Numbered from the stretch's first letter, positions 1-9,924 are shown. The stretch: DNA of 64,000 nt from Crambe crambe (GCA_963924555.1 OZ004589.1:3472001-3536000), one strand, 5' to 3'. The notes: a model not told the origin generated them from the sequence alone. Program-made: numbers and translations.

Positions 1-599
1 TATGCCACACCCATAATGTGCACACATGATGCACTAAAATTGCCCCAGTTAGAGAAGAGGTCATGTCATGTTGTGATGATTGAGTGTACCCATGCAGGAC
101 TATCAACTGATACTCATGTCAAACTGCTGAGTCATTTGGAATAGTCACTGTACAGTACTATTAATGTGTGTTCCTTGTTTTATTAATAGTGGTCTGTGAA
201 TATGATGAATTTCCAGTAAATAAAAGTGAGAGGAACAGTCTCATTCCATAGGTAGTAGCTATATGTGCACAACAATCAGACACATGGACTAACACAATTG
301 TTACACAGTATCCCATGAAACTTAAATGAAAGCGATGCATTTCGATATCTCTGCAAAAGAATAATATTATCATGTATGTATTCCTTTGTTGTAATATCAA
401 AGTGCACCTTAGTCTACCTATGGAATAAGACTGCTCCTCCCACTTTTGTTTACTGGAAATTCATCTATCAGAACTATACTCACAGACCACTATTAACATA
501 ACTTTTACCAAATAAGGTAGTCACAAGGAACACACATTAGTAAAGTTCCAAATAACTCAGCAGTTCACAGAGTAGCAGTTGATAGTCCAACAGTGAATC
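1..599 (+). promoter_or_regulatory. Upstream region of the TRAF-like gene, homologous to the TRIM-NHL upstream region
   Basis: This 5' flank aligns in blocks with the reverse complement of about 61205-61500, which lies directly upstream of a TRIM-NHL gene. Shared blocks, in the same order in both, include TATGCCACACCCATAA, AATTGCCCCAGTT, GAGAAGAGGTCATGT, TGATTGAGTGTACCCA, GACACATGGACTAACACAAT, GGAATAAGACTG, ACCAAATAAGGTAG and CACAAGGAACA. Here the region is about twice as long, because extra sequence carrying an inverted repeat (97-255 / 414-588) lies between the blocks. A promoter role is inferred only from position and conservation. I see no clear TATA box. Confidence 0.6.
97..588. repeat. 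Inverted repeat in the TRAF-like upstream region
   Basis: The arms are about 97-255 and 414-588. The left arm runs from GGACTATCAACTG to CCATAGGTAG, and the right arm is its imperfect reverse complement. Both contain AATAGTGGTCTGTGA, GAATTTCCAGTAAA and AATGTGTGTTCCTTG. The spacer of about 160 bp belongs to the sequence shared with 61.2-61.5 kb. It could be a foldback element or a local inverted duplication. Confidence 0.7.
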
Positions 600-1931
600 A
601 TGGATCCTTGGTATTGGAAGACAAATATACCCACAAAAACTGATGAAGATGGAGGGTATGACTACCACTTTGTTACTCCTGTGCATCAGAGGTTCTTCTG
701 CAACATCTGCACTAAGGTTTTCAAAGACCCTCACTTGGCTGTCTGCTGTGGACAGAAGTTTTGCAATCTTTGCCTTCAAACGTGGTTCAAAAAGCAGAAG
801 AATCAAAGAGAAATTTGTCCACATTGTCGGACAAGAGATTTTCAACATGTTATCGAGAAAGGCATGAAAAGTGAGATAGAGTCATTCGAAATCAAGTGTA
901 CCAAGCATGAAGAAGGATGTGGCTGGACAGGGGAACTAAGAAATTTGACGAATCATTTTCAGTCACCTCAAGGATGCCAGTATTACGAGGTGGAATGTAC
1001 CAACAAATGCAAAGAGAGAAATGGAACTATCACAGTGATGGAAAGACGAAATTTAAGATCACATCTTGATAGCTCTTGTCCACTGAGGCGTAAGAAATGC
1101 CGCTACTGCACACATGTTGGTACAGCAAAAGATTCTCCAGAGCATTTGAAAATATGCAAGAAATATCCTATGAAGTGTCCCAATTCATGTGGTCAAAGAG
1201 GGATAGTTCGTAGCACCTTACCTGACCATATGAAGGAGTGTCCACTACAAGTCATTGACTGTGAGTATGTTGAGGTTGGCTGCAAAGCAAAGCTTGAACG
1301 TCAGGACATGCCTGAGCATATGTCTTCACAACAAGCCACACATTTACACCAAATGATAAGTGCATACCAGAAGATCAAGACAGCAGTTGCAATAGATTTG
1401 GCTACATTGGAACCAAAAACTTTCTATTCTTCTATTAGAACACAGTTTGCTACCTTACCCAATGTGTCAGATCACGAGTTGTACTTCCGAATGATGGATG
1501 TAAACAGTTACAAACTCAGTAATGAGATATGGTACAGTCCTAGCTTCAAAATCAATGGAGACTACACCTTGTGTCTGGGAGTAATGTTTGAAAGAGGAAA
1601 AGCAAGAACAGAATGCTCTTTACATTTATGCCTAGTGAAAGGAGACTGTGATAGTTCCCTTAAATGGCCCATGACATCTCAAGAAAAGATAGCTATTCGA
1701 CTACAAGGACAGGAGAACTGCAGTAGAAGCTATGTTGGAGGCTGGTATGATAGTCCAAATGGATTTGAATATGATGACATGTCAATCCATTTCTCAATGT
1801 CAGGTCCCCGTCTAGAAAAACCAAAACAAAATTTATCAGACACACCAAAGGCTATCAAAACTTGGAGTGTACACATCAAAGAAAAATATTTGATAAAGGA
1901 TTCCCTGCTATGGAAAGTTTGTTCTAAATAA
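600..1931 (+). CDS. TRAF-like RING/zinc-finger protein with degenerate TRAF-C (MATH) domain
   Basis: One open frame of 443 aa starting at ATG 600. It has a RING finger (about residues 34-76, starting CNIC and ending CPHC), then Cys/His-rich TRAF-type zinc fingers (about 98-230). The C-terminal part (about 275-440) looks like a MATH/TRAF-C domain: IWYSPSFKINGDYTLCLGV followed by CDSSLKWPM, which recalls the usual LKWPF. In known TRAFs the RING supports E3 ubiquitin ligase activity and the TRAF-C domain binds receptors or adaptors, so a cytoplasmic signalling adaptor is likely. A long coiled coil before TRAF-C is not obvious, and the MATH region is weakly conserved. There are no introns. I do not assign orthology to a numbered TRAF. 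Confidence 0.85.
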   Translation: MDPWYWKTNIPTKTDEDGGYDYHFVTPVHQRFFCNICTKVFKDPHLAVCCGQKFCNLCLQTWFKKQKNQREICPHCRTRDFQHVIEKGMKSEIESFEIKCTKHEEGCGWTGELRNLTNHFQSPQGCQYYEVECTNKCKERNGTITVMERRNLRSHLDSSCPLRRKKCRYCTHVGTAKDSPEHLKICKKYPMKCPNSCGQRGIVRSTLPDHMKECPLQVIDCEYVEVGCKAKLERQDMPEHMSSQQATHLHQMISAYQKIKTAVAIDLATLEPKTFYSSIRTQFATLPNVSDHELYFRMMDVNSYKLSNEIWYSPSFKINGDYTLCLGVMFERGKARTECSLHLCLVKGDCDSSLKWPMTSQEKIAIRLQGQENCSRSYVGGWYDSPNGFEYDDMSIHFSMSGPRLEKPKQNLSDTPKAIKTWSVHIKEKYLIKDSLLWKVCSK

Positions 1932-2644
1932 TAACTATGCAATGTATAGTTAGTGTACAGACTTCCAATACATATAAACAAAATGAGCTCTTTAGCTATA
2001 ATGTTAATGTTATAGCTACATACGTAGTTATTAGCCTGCACCCGCAGATAATCTGTTATTTTGCACTTGATATTACATTGTAATTGGGCTGGTTTCTTCT
2101 AGCTAAGCCTATGCTGTACTCTGGCACCTAGCTTACTTGCTGTCAAGGCTTGCTGCAGTGTTTGGCTCCTTGCTTGTTGCTCTCTTTGAAGGCTGATTGG
2201 AATTCTCTCCAAGATTCTCTGGTGTTAGGTTCTAGCTACAGAAGCCATAGAGTGGCTGGAGTAAGTGATCAATTATCAATTACTGGACACTTTTTCTGGA
2301 ATCTGGTTTATACCAGTACCTACAATTTAGGTATCAAAAGATAGCCCATTGAAAACTGATTCAGAATCCTGACTTTCAGTCATTCCTATTACATCATTAA
2401 AGCATGTGTCAAAAAAAATCAATAATCAGACAAAAGTATCATATTTCAGACGGCTACCAGTTTATGGCAGAGTTTTCTAGGTGTGATTGTCAAAGTTGGA
2501 AGACAGGAAGTTCTATCCTTCCCCTATCTGTGTCTCCATTTATAGAAGTCAAGCTTCAAATACCACTGTATTACAAACCTGAACTTAAGGCACTTTTTGG
2601 TAATCAATATTCAGACAGCAAAAAATGGGTTGATCAGTAATTTG

Positions 2645-2965
2645 ACCCTTCACACCGAATATAAGCCAGATTCAACACCACCAGTGAAACCAGCACCTTC
2701 TGAATGTAATATACCTAAACTTTCAAGTCCCGAAAATAAAATTTAATGGTACTATTGTTACTGCTTGTTTTTTTGTTTTTTGTTTTTTGTTGTTTTGTTG
2801 TTGTTTTTTGTGATCTGTAGGTGCAGCTCTCAATAGCCATGTAAAAATTGACAATTTGTAATATAACTATTCATAGTTTAGTTACAAAACTTGTTATAAT
2901 AGGCAAAAGGGGGATGCTGATTCCACTGGTGGTGTTGAATCTGGCTTATATTCAGTGTGAGGGTA
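2645..2965. mobile_element. MITE-like element with about 42-bp terminal inverted repeats
   Basis: The left end CCTTCACACcGAATATAAG continues through CCAGATTCAACACCACCAGTG. The right end is the reverse complement with few changes (about 2922-2964). The interior has no coding capacity. I could not define a clean target-site duplication. Confidence 0.7.
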
Positions 2966-3016
2966 ATCTTTTGCTGTCTACCATTTCAGAAATATGGTGA
3001 GCAGGTAAATCGCTGA

Positions 3017-3025
3017 ATTCTTCTT

Positions 3026-3056
<31 letters not shown>
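3017..3056. repeat. TTC trinucleotide microsatellite
   Basis: About 13 tandem TTC units. Confidence 0.9.
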
Positions 3057-3386
3057 GATAACAATATCTCACAAACCACTCGAGCTAACTACAGCAAGTA
3101 TTCTGGATAAATCCACTCCAAATTTTACCAGCTACGATCTTTTCCACTCGTCAATCCTCTAGCTATATATAGAGTCAGAGATAGTATTATTTTCTTATAG
3201 ATAACTGGATACTCACTAGATATTCTATCCTCATAATGTTCAATGTATTATTTTGTTCTACAGCTATGCAGTCCCAGAGGCTTCTTTTTGACCAGTCAAT
3301 CGTTATAACAATGGCATGGGTGACAGTAAAGTAAGACTAAGAGATATATATACAGTCACTAGTCAGACACAAAAAGTCTGCCTTAA

Positions 3387-3755
3387 TTGTTGTAGATTGA
3401 AAGCTAGCGGGTTGGTAAATGAACACTACCTTACATGTCAAGTTAAAGGTAAAGAATCATAGTGCAGTTAATTTTGAGTAGTTTGGTATAGCATTTGAAA
3501 TTCTGCCAGGAAAGATGATGATGAAGGACCAGATGAAAACGGTGATTTTATAATAGAAGTTGGTATAAAATGATACTGCTTTGTTTTCTGCTTTTCATAT
3601 TTGAATCCTAGCACATTGAAGGTGTTCTGTCTGAGTTGCTGACAGTAGGAGGTATTCTAGAGTTACGAAAGAAAATGTTATTCCGTGCCATCTCTACTTA
3701 AAAGAGTATACTCTCTGATAATAATGCAGCTAATTAATTTTATGGCTATCCCTAC
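3387..3755 (+). repeat. Dispersed repeat, second copy at about 62464-62815
   Basis: The segment aligns in the same orientation with 62464-62815. Shared blocks include TTGAAAGCTAG, GTTAAAGGTAAAG, AAAATGATACTGCTTTGT and CCTAGCACATTGAAGGTGTT. No coding frame is conserved. The Gypsy retrotransposon is inserted just past its end. Confidence 0.7.
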
Positions 3756-3971
3756 TGTGGTAACTTTGGAACAATTTATGAGCATGCTCAGTATTGTGTT
3801 TTGTCCAGCTAGCGCATTGCGCTATAGCTCTTAGCTCTAGCTTATTTAACCTCTGTATCACTTCCAGTCGCTGGCTGGTTTGATCTGATTTTTGTCAATA
3901 GTTTATACTGTCAGCTGAATAATAAGAAGTTATTGCTAATTAACATTGTGATACTATTGGAGAACATCACA
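3756..3971 (+). repeat. 5' LTR
   Basis: Starts TGTGGTAACTTTGG and ends GAACATCACA. It matches the 3' LTR base for base as far as I can read, and carries the element's promoter by analogy with the family. Confidence 0.93.
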
Positions 3972-3993
3972 TCTGGCGACGAGACGGGATCTG
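3972..3993 (+). other. Primer-binding site and gag leader
   Basis: TCTGGCGACGAGAC follows the 5' LTR directly. TGGCGAC is complementary to a tRNA 3' end reading GTCGCCA. The exact tRNA cannot be named from here. Confidence 0.6.
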
Positions 3994-6900
3994 ATGGCTC
4001 ACACAAGAGTGCCGATCTACGGTCAGCTGACGGCATTCGACCCAGAAGCTGAGAACATCTCCACTTATCTGGAGAGAGTGTCTTTGTACTTTGCGGCAAA
4101 TGACATCGGAGATGGCAAGAAGGTTTCTGTGTTGCTGACAGAGATAGGTACCAAGAACTACGGTATCATCAGAAGCCTTGTAGCTCCAGCTTTACCGCAG
4201 GACAAGACTTTCGCGGATCTTGTGACTGTGCTGACAGATCATTTCCAGCCCAAACCCTTGATAATTGCCGAACGTTTTCGTTTCTACCAAAGGAACCAAG
4301 GGCCTACTGAATCGGTGCTAGACTATGTGGCAGAATTACGACGACTCGCCATTACCTGTGATTTTGGCACTTTTCTTGACCAGGCGCTCCGAGATAAATT
4401 TGTCTGTGGGCTCAAGTCGGAACAAACCCAGAAGAGCTTGTTAGCTGAAGAAGGACTGACCCTGGCTAAGGCTGTAGAGAAAGCTCAAGCTAAGGAGACT
4501 GCTGCTAGAGACGCCCGAAACTTGAAAGGCCAAGGTCCGACCACAATGTCTGGAGTTTTGCAGCTGTCTACCACAAATACTATGAAAGGCTCCGCCCAAG
4601 TCAAAGGGAAGCCTTGTTTTAGATGTGGCAGGAAGGGCCATGAAGGCAAGAACTGTAAATTCAAATCAGCTACTTGCCATAAATGTGGCAAGGTTGGCCA
4701 CATTGCCCCTACTTGCCGGAGCAAGAAATCAGCTGGTCGAGGTCACAATGATGTCCGCTATCTCGAATCTACTCAGAGTGAACCGGAGGATCTGGGAACT
4801 TTCTCGATTGGAGGAAATTCTTCTCACCCGATCCGAATTGAACTTCGAATTTCAGGGAAGCCGTTGACCATGGAGTTAGACACTGGTGCTGCCGTGTCCC
4901 TCCTCCCTGAGGGAGTATTTAGGAAGATGTTTCCTAAGGCCAAGTTACATAAGTCCAACATGGTACTACGTACGTATACTGGAGAAGCCATGGCTGTGAT
5001 TGGGACATATCCTGTGTTGGTGCAGTACGAACAGCAGTTGCCTCAGGAACTAGACCTGACTATAGTTCGAGGTGAGGGACCTGCTCTCCTCGGTCGAAAT
5101 TGGCTCAAGCATATCACACTTAATTGGGCATCTATTGGATCACTATCTCGTGAGCAGGCCTTGCAGGATGTTCTGGACAAGAACAAAGACGTATTTGCAG
5201 ATGATCTTGGAACTATTCAACCCTTCACTGCAAAGCTATCTGTGTCCTCAGGAGCTCGACCCAAGTTCTGTAGGGCTAGGCCCGTGCCCTATGCTCTGAG
5301 AAGTGCTGTGGAAGAAGAATTGGATCGTCTCGAAGCACAAGGAGTCATCGAGAAGATTGACCACAGTGAGTGGGCGGCACCAATCGTGGCAGTCCCTAAG
5401 AAGGACGGCCAAGTCAGAATTTGTGGGGATTACAAAGTTACCGTCAATCCCGTGTTAGAGGTTGATCAGTATCCCCTACCCAAGCCGGAAGACTTGTTTG
5501 CCACCCTCGCTGGGGGACAACAGTTCACCACACTGGACTTGTCCCATGCATATAACCAACTCGTTCTTGAGGAGCAATCCCGACATTTGGTCACCATCAA
5601 TACCCATCGAGGACTCTATCGGTATCGCAGACTGCCATTTGGAATTGCCTCAGCGCCCGCTGTGTTCCAAAAGACGATGGACACTCTGTTGCAGGGCCTA
5701 GGTAAGGTGACTTGTTATCTTGATGATATCCTGATTACAGGTGCTACCCCTGCGGAACACCTCGCCCACCTTGAGGAGGTGCTGTGTCGGTTGAGGGAGC
5801 ATGGTGTGCGGCTACGAAGAGACAAGTGCCGATTTTTAGAAGCCAGTGTTGAATATCTCGGACATCGTGTGGATCGAGAAGGGTTGCACGCCACCAATGA
5901 CAAACTCCGTGCCATAGCAGAAGCACCCCCACCCCGGAATGTGCAGGAGTTGCGGTCATTTTTGGGGCTTTTAAACTATTATGGCCGGTTTATACCCAAT
6001 TTGGCATCATTGCTCCACCCCTTACACAAGCTGTTGTGCAAGGGTTGTCCATGGAAGTGGTCCTCGGGTTGCCAGAAAGCCTTTAACCAAGCCAAGGAAG
6101 CCTTGACATCCTCCAAGGTTTTGATACACTATAATCCTAATCTTCCTCTTAAACTTGCAGGTGATGCCTCAGCTTACGGAGTGGGAGCAGTGATCTCACA
6201 TGTAATGGAGGATGGCTCAGAACGCCCGATCGCTTTTGCTTCCCGAACCCTGTCAAGCAGTGAGCGTAATTATGCTCAGGTGGAGAAAGAAGCCTTGTCG
6301 TTGGTCTTTGGTGTTAAAAAGTTCCACGCCTATTTGTATGGGAGACAGTTTACTCTCACAACTGACCACAAGCCACTTACAACCATCTTTGGTCCAAAGC
6401 AGGGTATCCCTACCCTTGCTGCAGCTCGCCTACAACGTTGGGCACTGATACTATCTGCCTATACATACCATATAGAGTTCCGTCCCACTGGTCAGCATGC
6501 CAACGCTGATGGGTTGTCACGCCTGCCGCTGCAGGAAGTCACTCGAGAAGGTGCTTCGTCAGAACCATCTGTCTTCAATATATCTCAGTTAGAGAGCTTA
6601 CCTGTGACAGTGAAACAACTTCAAGCAGCTACTCGTACAGACAATATCCTGAGCAAAGTCCTTCGTTTTACGAGGGGAGGATGGCCGAAGAAATTTGATG
6701 CGTCACTACGCCCCTACTGGTTACACAGACAAGAATTCACGGTGGAACAAGATTGTGTGCTCTGGGGAGTACGCACAGTTATTCCAGGGAAACTTCAGCA
6801 GAAGCTGTTAGAAGAACTCCATAGAGACCACCCTGGCATCAGCCGGATGAAGGCCGTTGCACGTGGATACCTGTGGTGGCCGGGTCTGGATAAGTCAATC

Positions 6901-8007
6901 CAAGACTTGGTGAAGAGCTGTCAGTCGTGTCAAGCCGTGAAACATGCACCTGCCGTGGCCCCGATGTATCCATGGTCCTGGCCTGCGAAACCATGGCAGC
7001 GGGTGCATCTTGACTTTGCCGGTCCCTTCCAAGGGGTCATGCTGCTCGTTGCTGTCGACGCCCACTCAAAGTGGCCGGAGGTTGAGATCATGCACAGTAC
7101 AACGGCTGCCAAAACCATTGATGTTCTCAGGAAGATGTTCGCTACTTTCGGATTGCCTGAGCAACTGGTCACTGACAATGGGCCACAGTTCCTGTCTGAG
7201 GAATTTGCATTGTTTTCGAAACTGAATGGCATCAGACACATCAGGAGTGCCCCCTACCACCCAGCCACCAATGGCTTAGCGGAACGGTTTGTGCAGTCGG
7301 TGAAGTTGGCTCTCAAGGCCAGTGTTAATAGTGGAAAATCACTCTCCGAAAGATTGCTCAGCTACTTACTCACCTATCGCAGTTCGCCTCATGCAACAAC
7401 TGGGGTTTCCCCCTGTTCACTGTTTCTTCATCGTCCCCTTCGCACTCGACTTGATCTGCTTCGTCCGAATCTGGAAGCCTGTGTTGTGGAAAAGCAGGCA
7501 CAGCAGAAAGCTGTTCACGACCGGAGAGCTCAATGTCGAGAGTTCCTTGTAGGACAGAGTGTCATGGTTCGGAATTTCCGTCCTGGACAAGACTGGGTGC
7601 CAGCAATTGTTGTTGAGAGACTGGGACCTGTTTCATATTTGGTGGAAACAGCTGATCATCAGATGTGGCGGAGACATCTGGACCACTTGAAAGAGTTTCG
7701 TGGGTTGCCTAACTCTGTCCAGAGTGGCTCTGACAGAGAGGTTGCTGTTGACGATGAAGACCCCTTACCCACTTCTTCAGAACCTACTACAGGGGATTTC
7801 CCTGATGAACCACATGCAGAGGATCCACCTCCAGAAGTTGATGTACCTGTCAGTGATCCTCCACCGACCCCTTCAGGATCTCATGCTGAGCCTCCTGACC
7901 CTGGCACACGACCCTCATCCTCCACTGCTATAGAGTTGGAGAACCCTGAACCACCACCTCCACGTTACCCTACCCGAATTAGGCACCCTCCTGAACGGTA
8001 CCAGTGA
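3994..8007 (+). CDS. Gag-Pol polyprotein of the Gypsy element
   Basis: A single 1337-aa frame from ATG 3994, 22 bp past the LTR. Order of domains: a Gag capsid-like region (about 1-200); two CCHC zinc knuckles (about 208-221 and 228-241); aspartic protease with LDTGA (about 295); reverse transcriptase with YLDD (about 575); RNase H starting near GDASAYG (about 723); integrase with an HHCC zinc domain (about 943-985) and DDE catalytic residues in LDFAGPF, TDNGPQF and LAERF (about 1006, 1060, 1096); and a proline-rich tail ending RYPTRIRHPPERYQ. The family copies RNA to cDNA and integrates it. Gag and Pol are fused in one frame with no frameshift or stop between them. All catalytic motifs look intact. 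Confidence 0.95.
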   Translation: MAHTRVPIYGQLTAFDPEAENISTYLERVSLYFAANDIGDGKKVSVLLTEIGTKNYGIIRSLVAPALPQDKTFADLVTVLTDHFQPKPLIIAERFRFYQRNQGPTESVLDYVAELRRLAITCDFGTFLDQALRDKFVCGLKSEQTQKSLLAEEGLTLAKAVEKAQAKETAARDARNLKGQGPTTMSGVLQLSTTNTMKGSAQVKGKPCFRCGRKGHEGKNCKFKSATCHKCGKVGHIAPTCRSKKSAGRGHNDVRYLESTQSEPEDLGTFSIGGNSSHPIRIELRISGKPLTMELDTGAAVSLLPEGVFRKMFPKAKLHKSNMVLRTYTGEAMAVIGTYPVLVQYEQQLPQELDLTIVRGEGPALLGRNWLKHITLNWASIGSLSREQALQDVLDKNKDVFADDLGTIQPFTAKLSVSSGARPKFCRARPVPYALRSAVEEELDRLEAQGVIEKIDHSEWAAPIVAVPKKDGQVRICGDYKVTVNPVLEVDQYPLPKPEDLFATLAGGQQFTTLDLSHAYNQLVLEEQSRHLVTINTHRGLYRYRRLPFGIASAPAVFQKTMDTLLQGLGKVTCYLDDILITGATPAEHLAHLEEVLCRLREHGVRLRRDKCRFLEASVEYLGHRVDREGLHATNDKLRAIAEAPPPRNVQELRSFLGLLNYYGRFIPNLASLLHPLHKLLCKGCPWKWSSGCQKAFNQAKEALTSSKVLIHYNPNLPLKLAGDASAYGVGAVISHVMEDGSERPIAFASRTLSSSERNYAQVEKEALSLVFGVKKFHAYLYGRQFTLTTDHKPLTTIFGPKQGIPTLAAARLQRWALILSAYTYHIEFRPTGQHANADGLSRLPLQEVTREGASSEPSVFNISQLESLPVTVKQLQAATRTDNILSKVLRFTRGGWPKKFDASLRPYWLHRQEFTVEQDCVLWGVRTVIPGKLQQKLLEELHRDHPGISRMKAVARGYLWWPGLDKSIQDLVKSCQSCQAVKHAPAVAPMYPWSWPAKPWQRVHLDFAGPFQGVMLLVAVDAHSKWPEVEIMHSTTAAKTIDVLRKMFATFGLPEQLVTDNGPQFLSEEFALFSKLNGIRHIRSAPYHPATNGLAERFVQSVKLALKASVNSGKSLSERLLSYLLTYRSSPHATTGVSPCSLFLHRPLRTRLDLLRPNLEACVVEKQAQQKAVHDRRAQCREFLVGQSVMVRNFRPGQDWVPAIVVERLGPVSYLVETADHQMWRRHLDHLKEFRGLPNSVQSGSDREVAVDDEDPLPTSSEPTTGDFPDEPHAEDPPPEVDVPVSDPPPTPSGSHAEPPDPGTRPSSSTAIELENPEPPPPRYPTRIRHPPERYQ

Positions 8008-8024
8008 GTGTGACTTGTATGCTT

Positions 8025-8036
8025 AGTGGGGAGGAG
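8025..8036 (+). other. Polypurine tract
   Basis: AGTGGGGAGGAG abuts the 3' LTR, the expected plus-strand primer site. Confidence 0.8.
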
Positions 8037-8252
8037 TGTGGTAACTTTGGAACAATTTATGAGCATGCTCAGTATTGTGTTTTGTCCAGCTAGCGCATTG
8101 CGCTATAGCTCTTAGCTCTAGCTTATTTAACCTCTGTATCACTTCCAGTCGCTGGCTGGTTTGATCTGATTTTTGTCAATAGTTTATACTGTCAGCTGAA
8201 TAATAAGAAGTTATTGCTAATTAACATTGTGATACTATTGGAGAACATCACA
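8037..8252 (+). repeat. 3' LTR
   Basis: 216 bp, matching the 5' LTR, followed by the CCTAC target duplication. Confidence 0.93.
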
Positions 8253-8362
8253 CCTACTTCACATAAATTTATTGCACTCGCATGTATTATAATATCTGAA
8301 GTCAATATGTAGCTATTAGTATAAAAATTTATAACACACTAATAATTATTTGGTTTATCCTT

Positions 8363-9865
8363 TTAATATTCCCCATGAATCAGAGATGAATCAGGTGCAG
8401 TAAATCTCTTCTTCACCTCCTCTTTTTCTGCTACTATCCAAAACTTACTGAAGTCCTCACAATCTCCTCCATTACTCAGCTCTTTAGGTATGAAGGAGAG
8501 TATTTGATGAAATGCTTCTTTCAAGTAATCAGTCCCACATGATAAAGGTCCTAGTTCACGTATGACTTTATCATTACTTTCCAATTCCCTGAACAAAGCT
8601 TCGAATGCATCCCAGATGATAATATGAATAACACATTGCAATTTTATGCTTAACTCTTCATTGTCCGGGTTTCTTGATAAAAACTGATGAACATAGAGGA
8701 GTAATGGGTTATTGTCTGTCGCCTTAAAATTGAAGCTGGCTAACACAGTTATAAAACTCCTTAATAGAGTGTTTCGCTCTTCCGGGCTAAAAACTCTCTT
8801 TTTACTGTCCAGTTGAAAGAAGACAGGTATTAAGTTATAAAGTGCATCCTTTATTGCTTTTTTCATTGCATTTTTAACTGCATCATTTTCATCCATACGA
8901 TCAATTTGTTTGAAAAAATAGTTATCAAGGAAATAGTTTATGGAGTTATCATAAGATGTCTTATCTTCTGCATTCAACTTTTTCATGCTATTAAGCAATG
9001 ATAGTCTAACGATATTTAGAAAGTTTCTAAGAAAACGATAAAGACCTTCATCTTCACCTGGTTTGGGTTTTGCAAATTTATATATTGCCTCAAATACATC
9101 TATATAGAGATGTTTAAAGAACTCCCAAGTAAAAACATCATTCATCACTTGTTCTTTCCCAAGTTCTTCAGAAGCATGGAAAGACTCAGGTTTCAAAAAA
9201 ATGCTTAAAAAAGTTTTGAAGTAAGAACTAAAAGTGTTCTTGCCTAGCAGCAAATTTTGAAATGCTTCCAGTGCACGGTTGTGTGGGATGCCAAAAATCT
9301 TGAATTTCTTCAGAGATTCAGCAAGATCTTGCGTACGATTTACTAAACATGCTAAGAGTCTAGTAAAAAGTGCCTCGTTTTTCTGTTCCTTCTGTTTTGC
9401 TTGGACTCTGATCTCTCTACCACCATCAGCCATAGATGATATTTTGGCTCCATTTTTCTCCGATTGTCTTGTGATGACATAATCTTCACTATCACTGGTA
9501 TGAAAAGTCTTGATGCTTTTGGCCCATAACCAAGGTTCATCTTGTAAAATCTTTTCAAGGATTTTTGAAAACAAATATCTTGCTCTACCCACATTCAAAG
9601 AATCCCTTACTTTCAGTAGCATATCTTCGTCATCATCATACTCACTGGTTTTTTCTTTGCTGTAGGGAAAAGATATGTAAGAAGGTAAGGATAAATGAGG
9701 TGGCCAAGGTAGGGTATTCATCATTTCTTGCTGGTTGGCTTCTGCAGCCAGGAGATTCTCTCTGATCAAGAGTAGATGATTCATCGCATTTTCACTAGAG
9801 AGGGGTGCAGAATATGCAACAGCAAGAATCACAGTGAAAACGAAAAAGGCTGAAAGCTTTTTCAT
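8363..9865 (-). CDS. Secreted helical protein of unrecognised family, paralogue 1
   Basis: Intronless, 500 aa. The frame is open seven codons further up, but it starts there with TTG. The first ATG is at 9865 and gives a clean signal peptide (MKKLSAFFVFTVILAVAYSA, then P). The mature protein is rich in Lys, Leu, Phe and Asn and probably mostly helical. It has few cysteines, no transmembrane segment and no domain I know. Segments shared with paralogue 2 include SLKKFKIFGIPHNRALE, KLNAEDKTSYDNSINYFLD, KKAIKDALYNLIPVFF, RNTLLRSFITVLASFN and FLSRNPDNEEL. A TATA box lies about 50 bp upstream. Function unknown; the protein is probably extracellular or secretory. Confidence 0.85.
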   Translation of the reverse strand: MKKLSAFFVFTVILAVAYSAPLSSENAMNHLLLIRENLLAAEANQQEMMNTLPWPPHLSLPSYISFPYSKEKTSEYDDDEDMLLKVRDSLNVGRARYLFSKILEKILQDEPWLWAKSIKTFHTSDSEDYVITRQSEKNGAKISSMADGGREIRVQAKQKEQKNEALFTRLLACLVNRTQDLAESLKKFKIFGIPHNRALEAFQNLLLGKNTFSSYFKTFLSIFLKPESFHASEELGKEQVMNDVFTWEFFKHLYIDVFEAIYKFAKPKPGEDEGLYRFLRNFLNIVRLSLLNSMKKLNAEDKTSYDNSINYFLDNYFFKQIDRMDENDAVKNAMKKAIKDALYNLIPVFFQLDSKKRVFSPEERNTLLRSFITVLASFNFKATDNNPLLLYVHQFLSRNPDNEELSIKLQCVIHIIIWDAFEALFRELESNDKVIRELGPLSCGTDYLKEAFHQILSFIPKELSNGGDCEDFSKFWIVAEKEEVKKRFTAPDSSLIHGEY

Positions 9866-9916
9866 CTTGAAGTTCTTACTCAAGTCCTATGTTAATGGTT
9901 AGTGGAAAGGTAGATG

Positions 9917-9924
9917 TTTTTATA
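9917..9924 (-). promoter_or_regulatory. TATA box of secreted paralogue 1
   Basis: TATAAAAA on the minus strand, in the context GCTTATAAAAAC, about 52 bp upstream of ATG 9865. The other two family copies have the same motif about 76 bp upstream. Confidence 0.65.

Larger units (their letters stand above)
1932..3386. other. Intergenic region after the TRAF-like gene
   Basis: No convincing gene. It holds an inverted-repeat element (2645-2965), a T/G-rich simple tract (about 2765-2812) and a TTC microsatellite (3017-3056). Short open frames at 2150 and 2404 have no recognisable domains. Confidence 0.5.
3756..8252 (+). mobile_element. Complete Ty3/Gypsy LTR retrotransposon
   Basis: The element is 4,497 bp with 216-bp LTRs (3756-3971 and 8037-8252) that I read as identical. 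It has a primer-binding site, one gag-pol frame and a polypurine tract. A 5-bp target duplication CCTAC flanks it (3751-3755 and 8253-8257). Both LTRs start TGTG and end CACA. There is no env-like frame. Identical LTRs and an unbroken frame point to recent insertion. Confidence 0.95.

Noticed and set aside
4441-7260. Antisense and alternative-frame ORFs within the Gypsy element
   Set aside because: Shadows of the intact gag-pol frame; none has a recognised domain.
9866-9883. Upstream start for secreted paralogue 1 (six extra residues)
   Set aside because: The codon is TTG. The first ATG, at 9865, gives a standard signal peptide.
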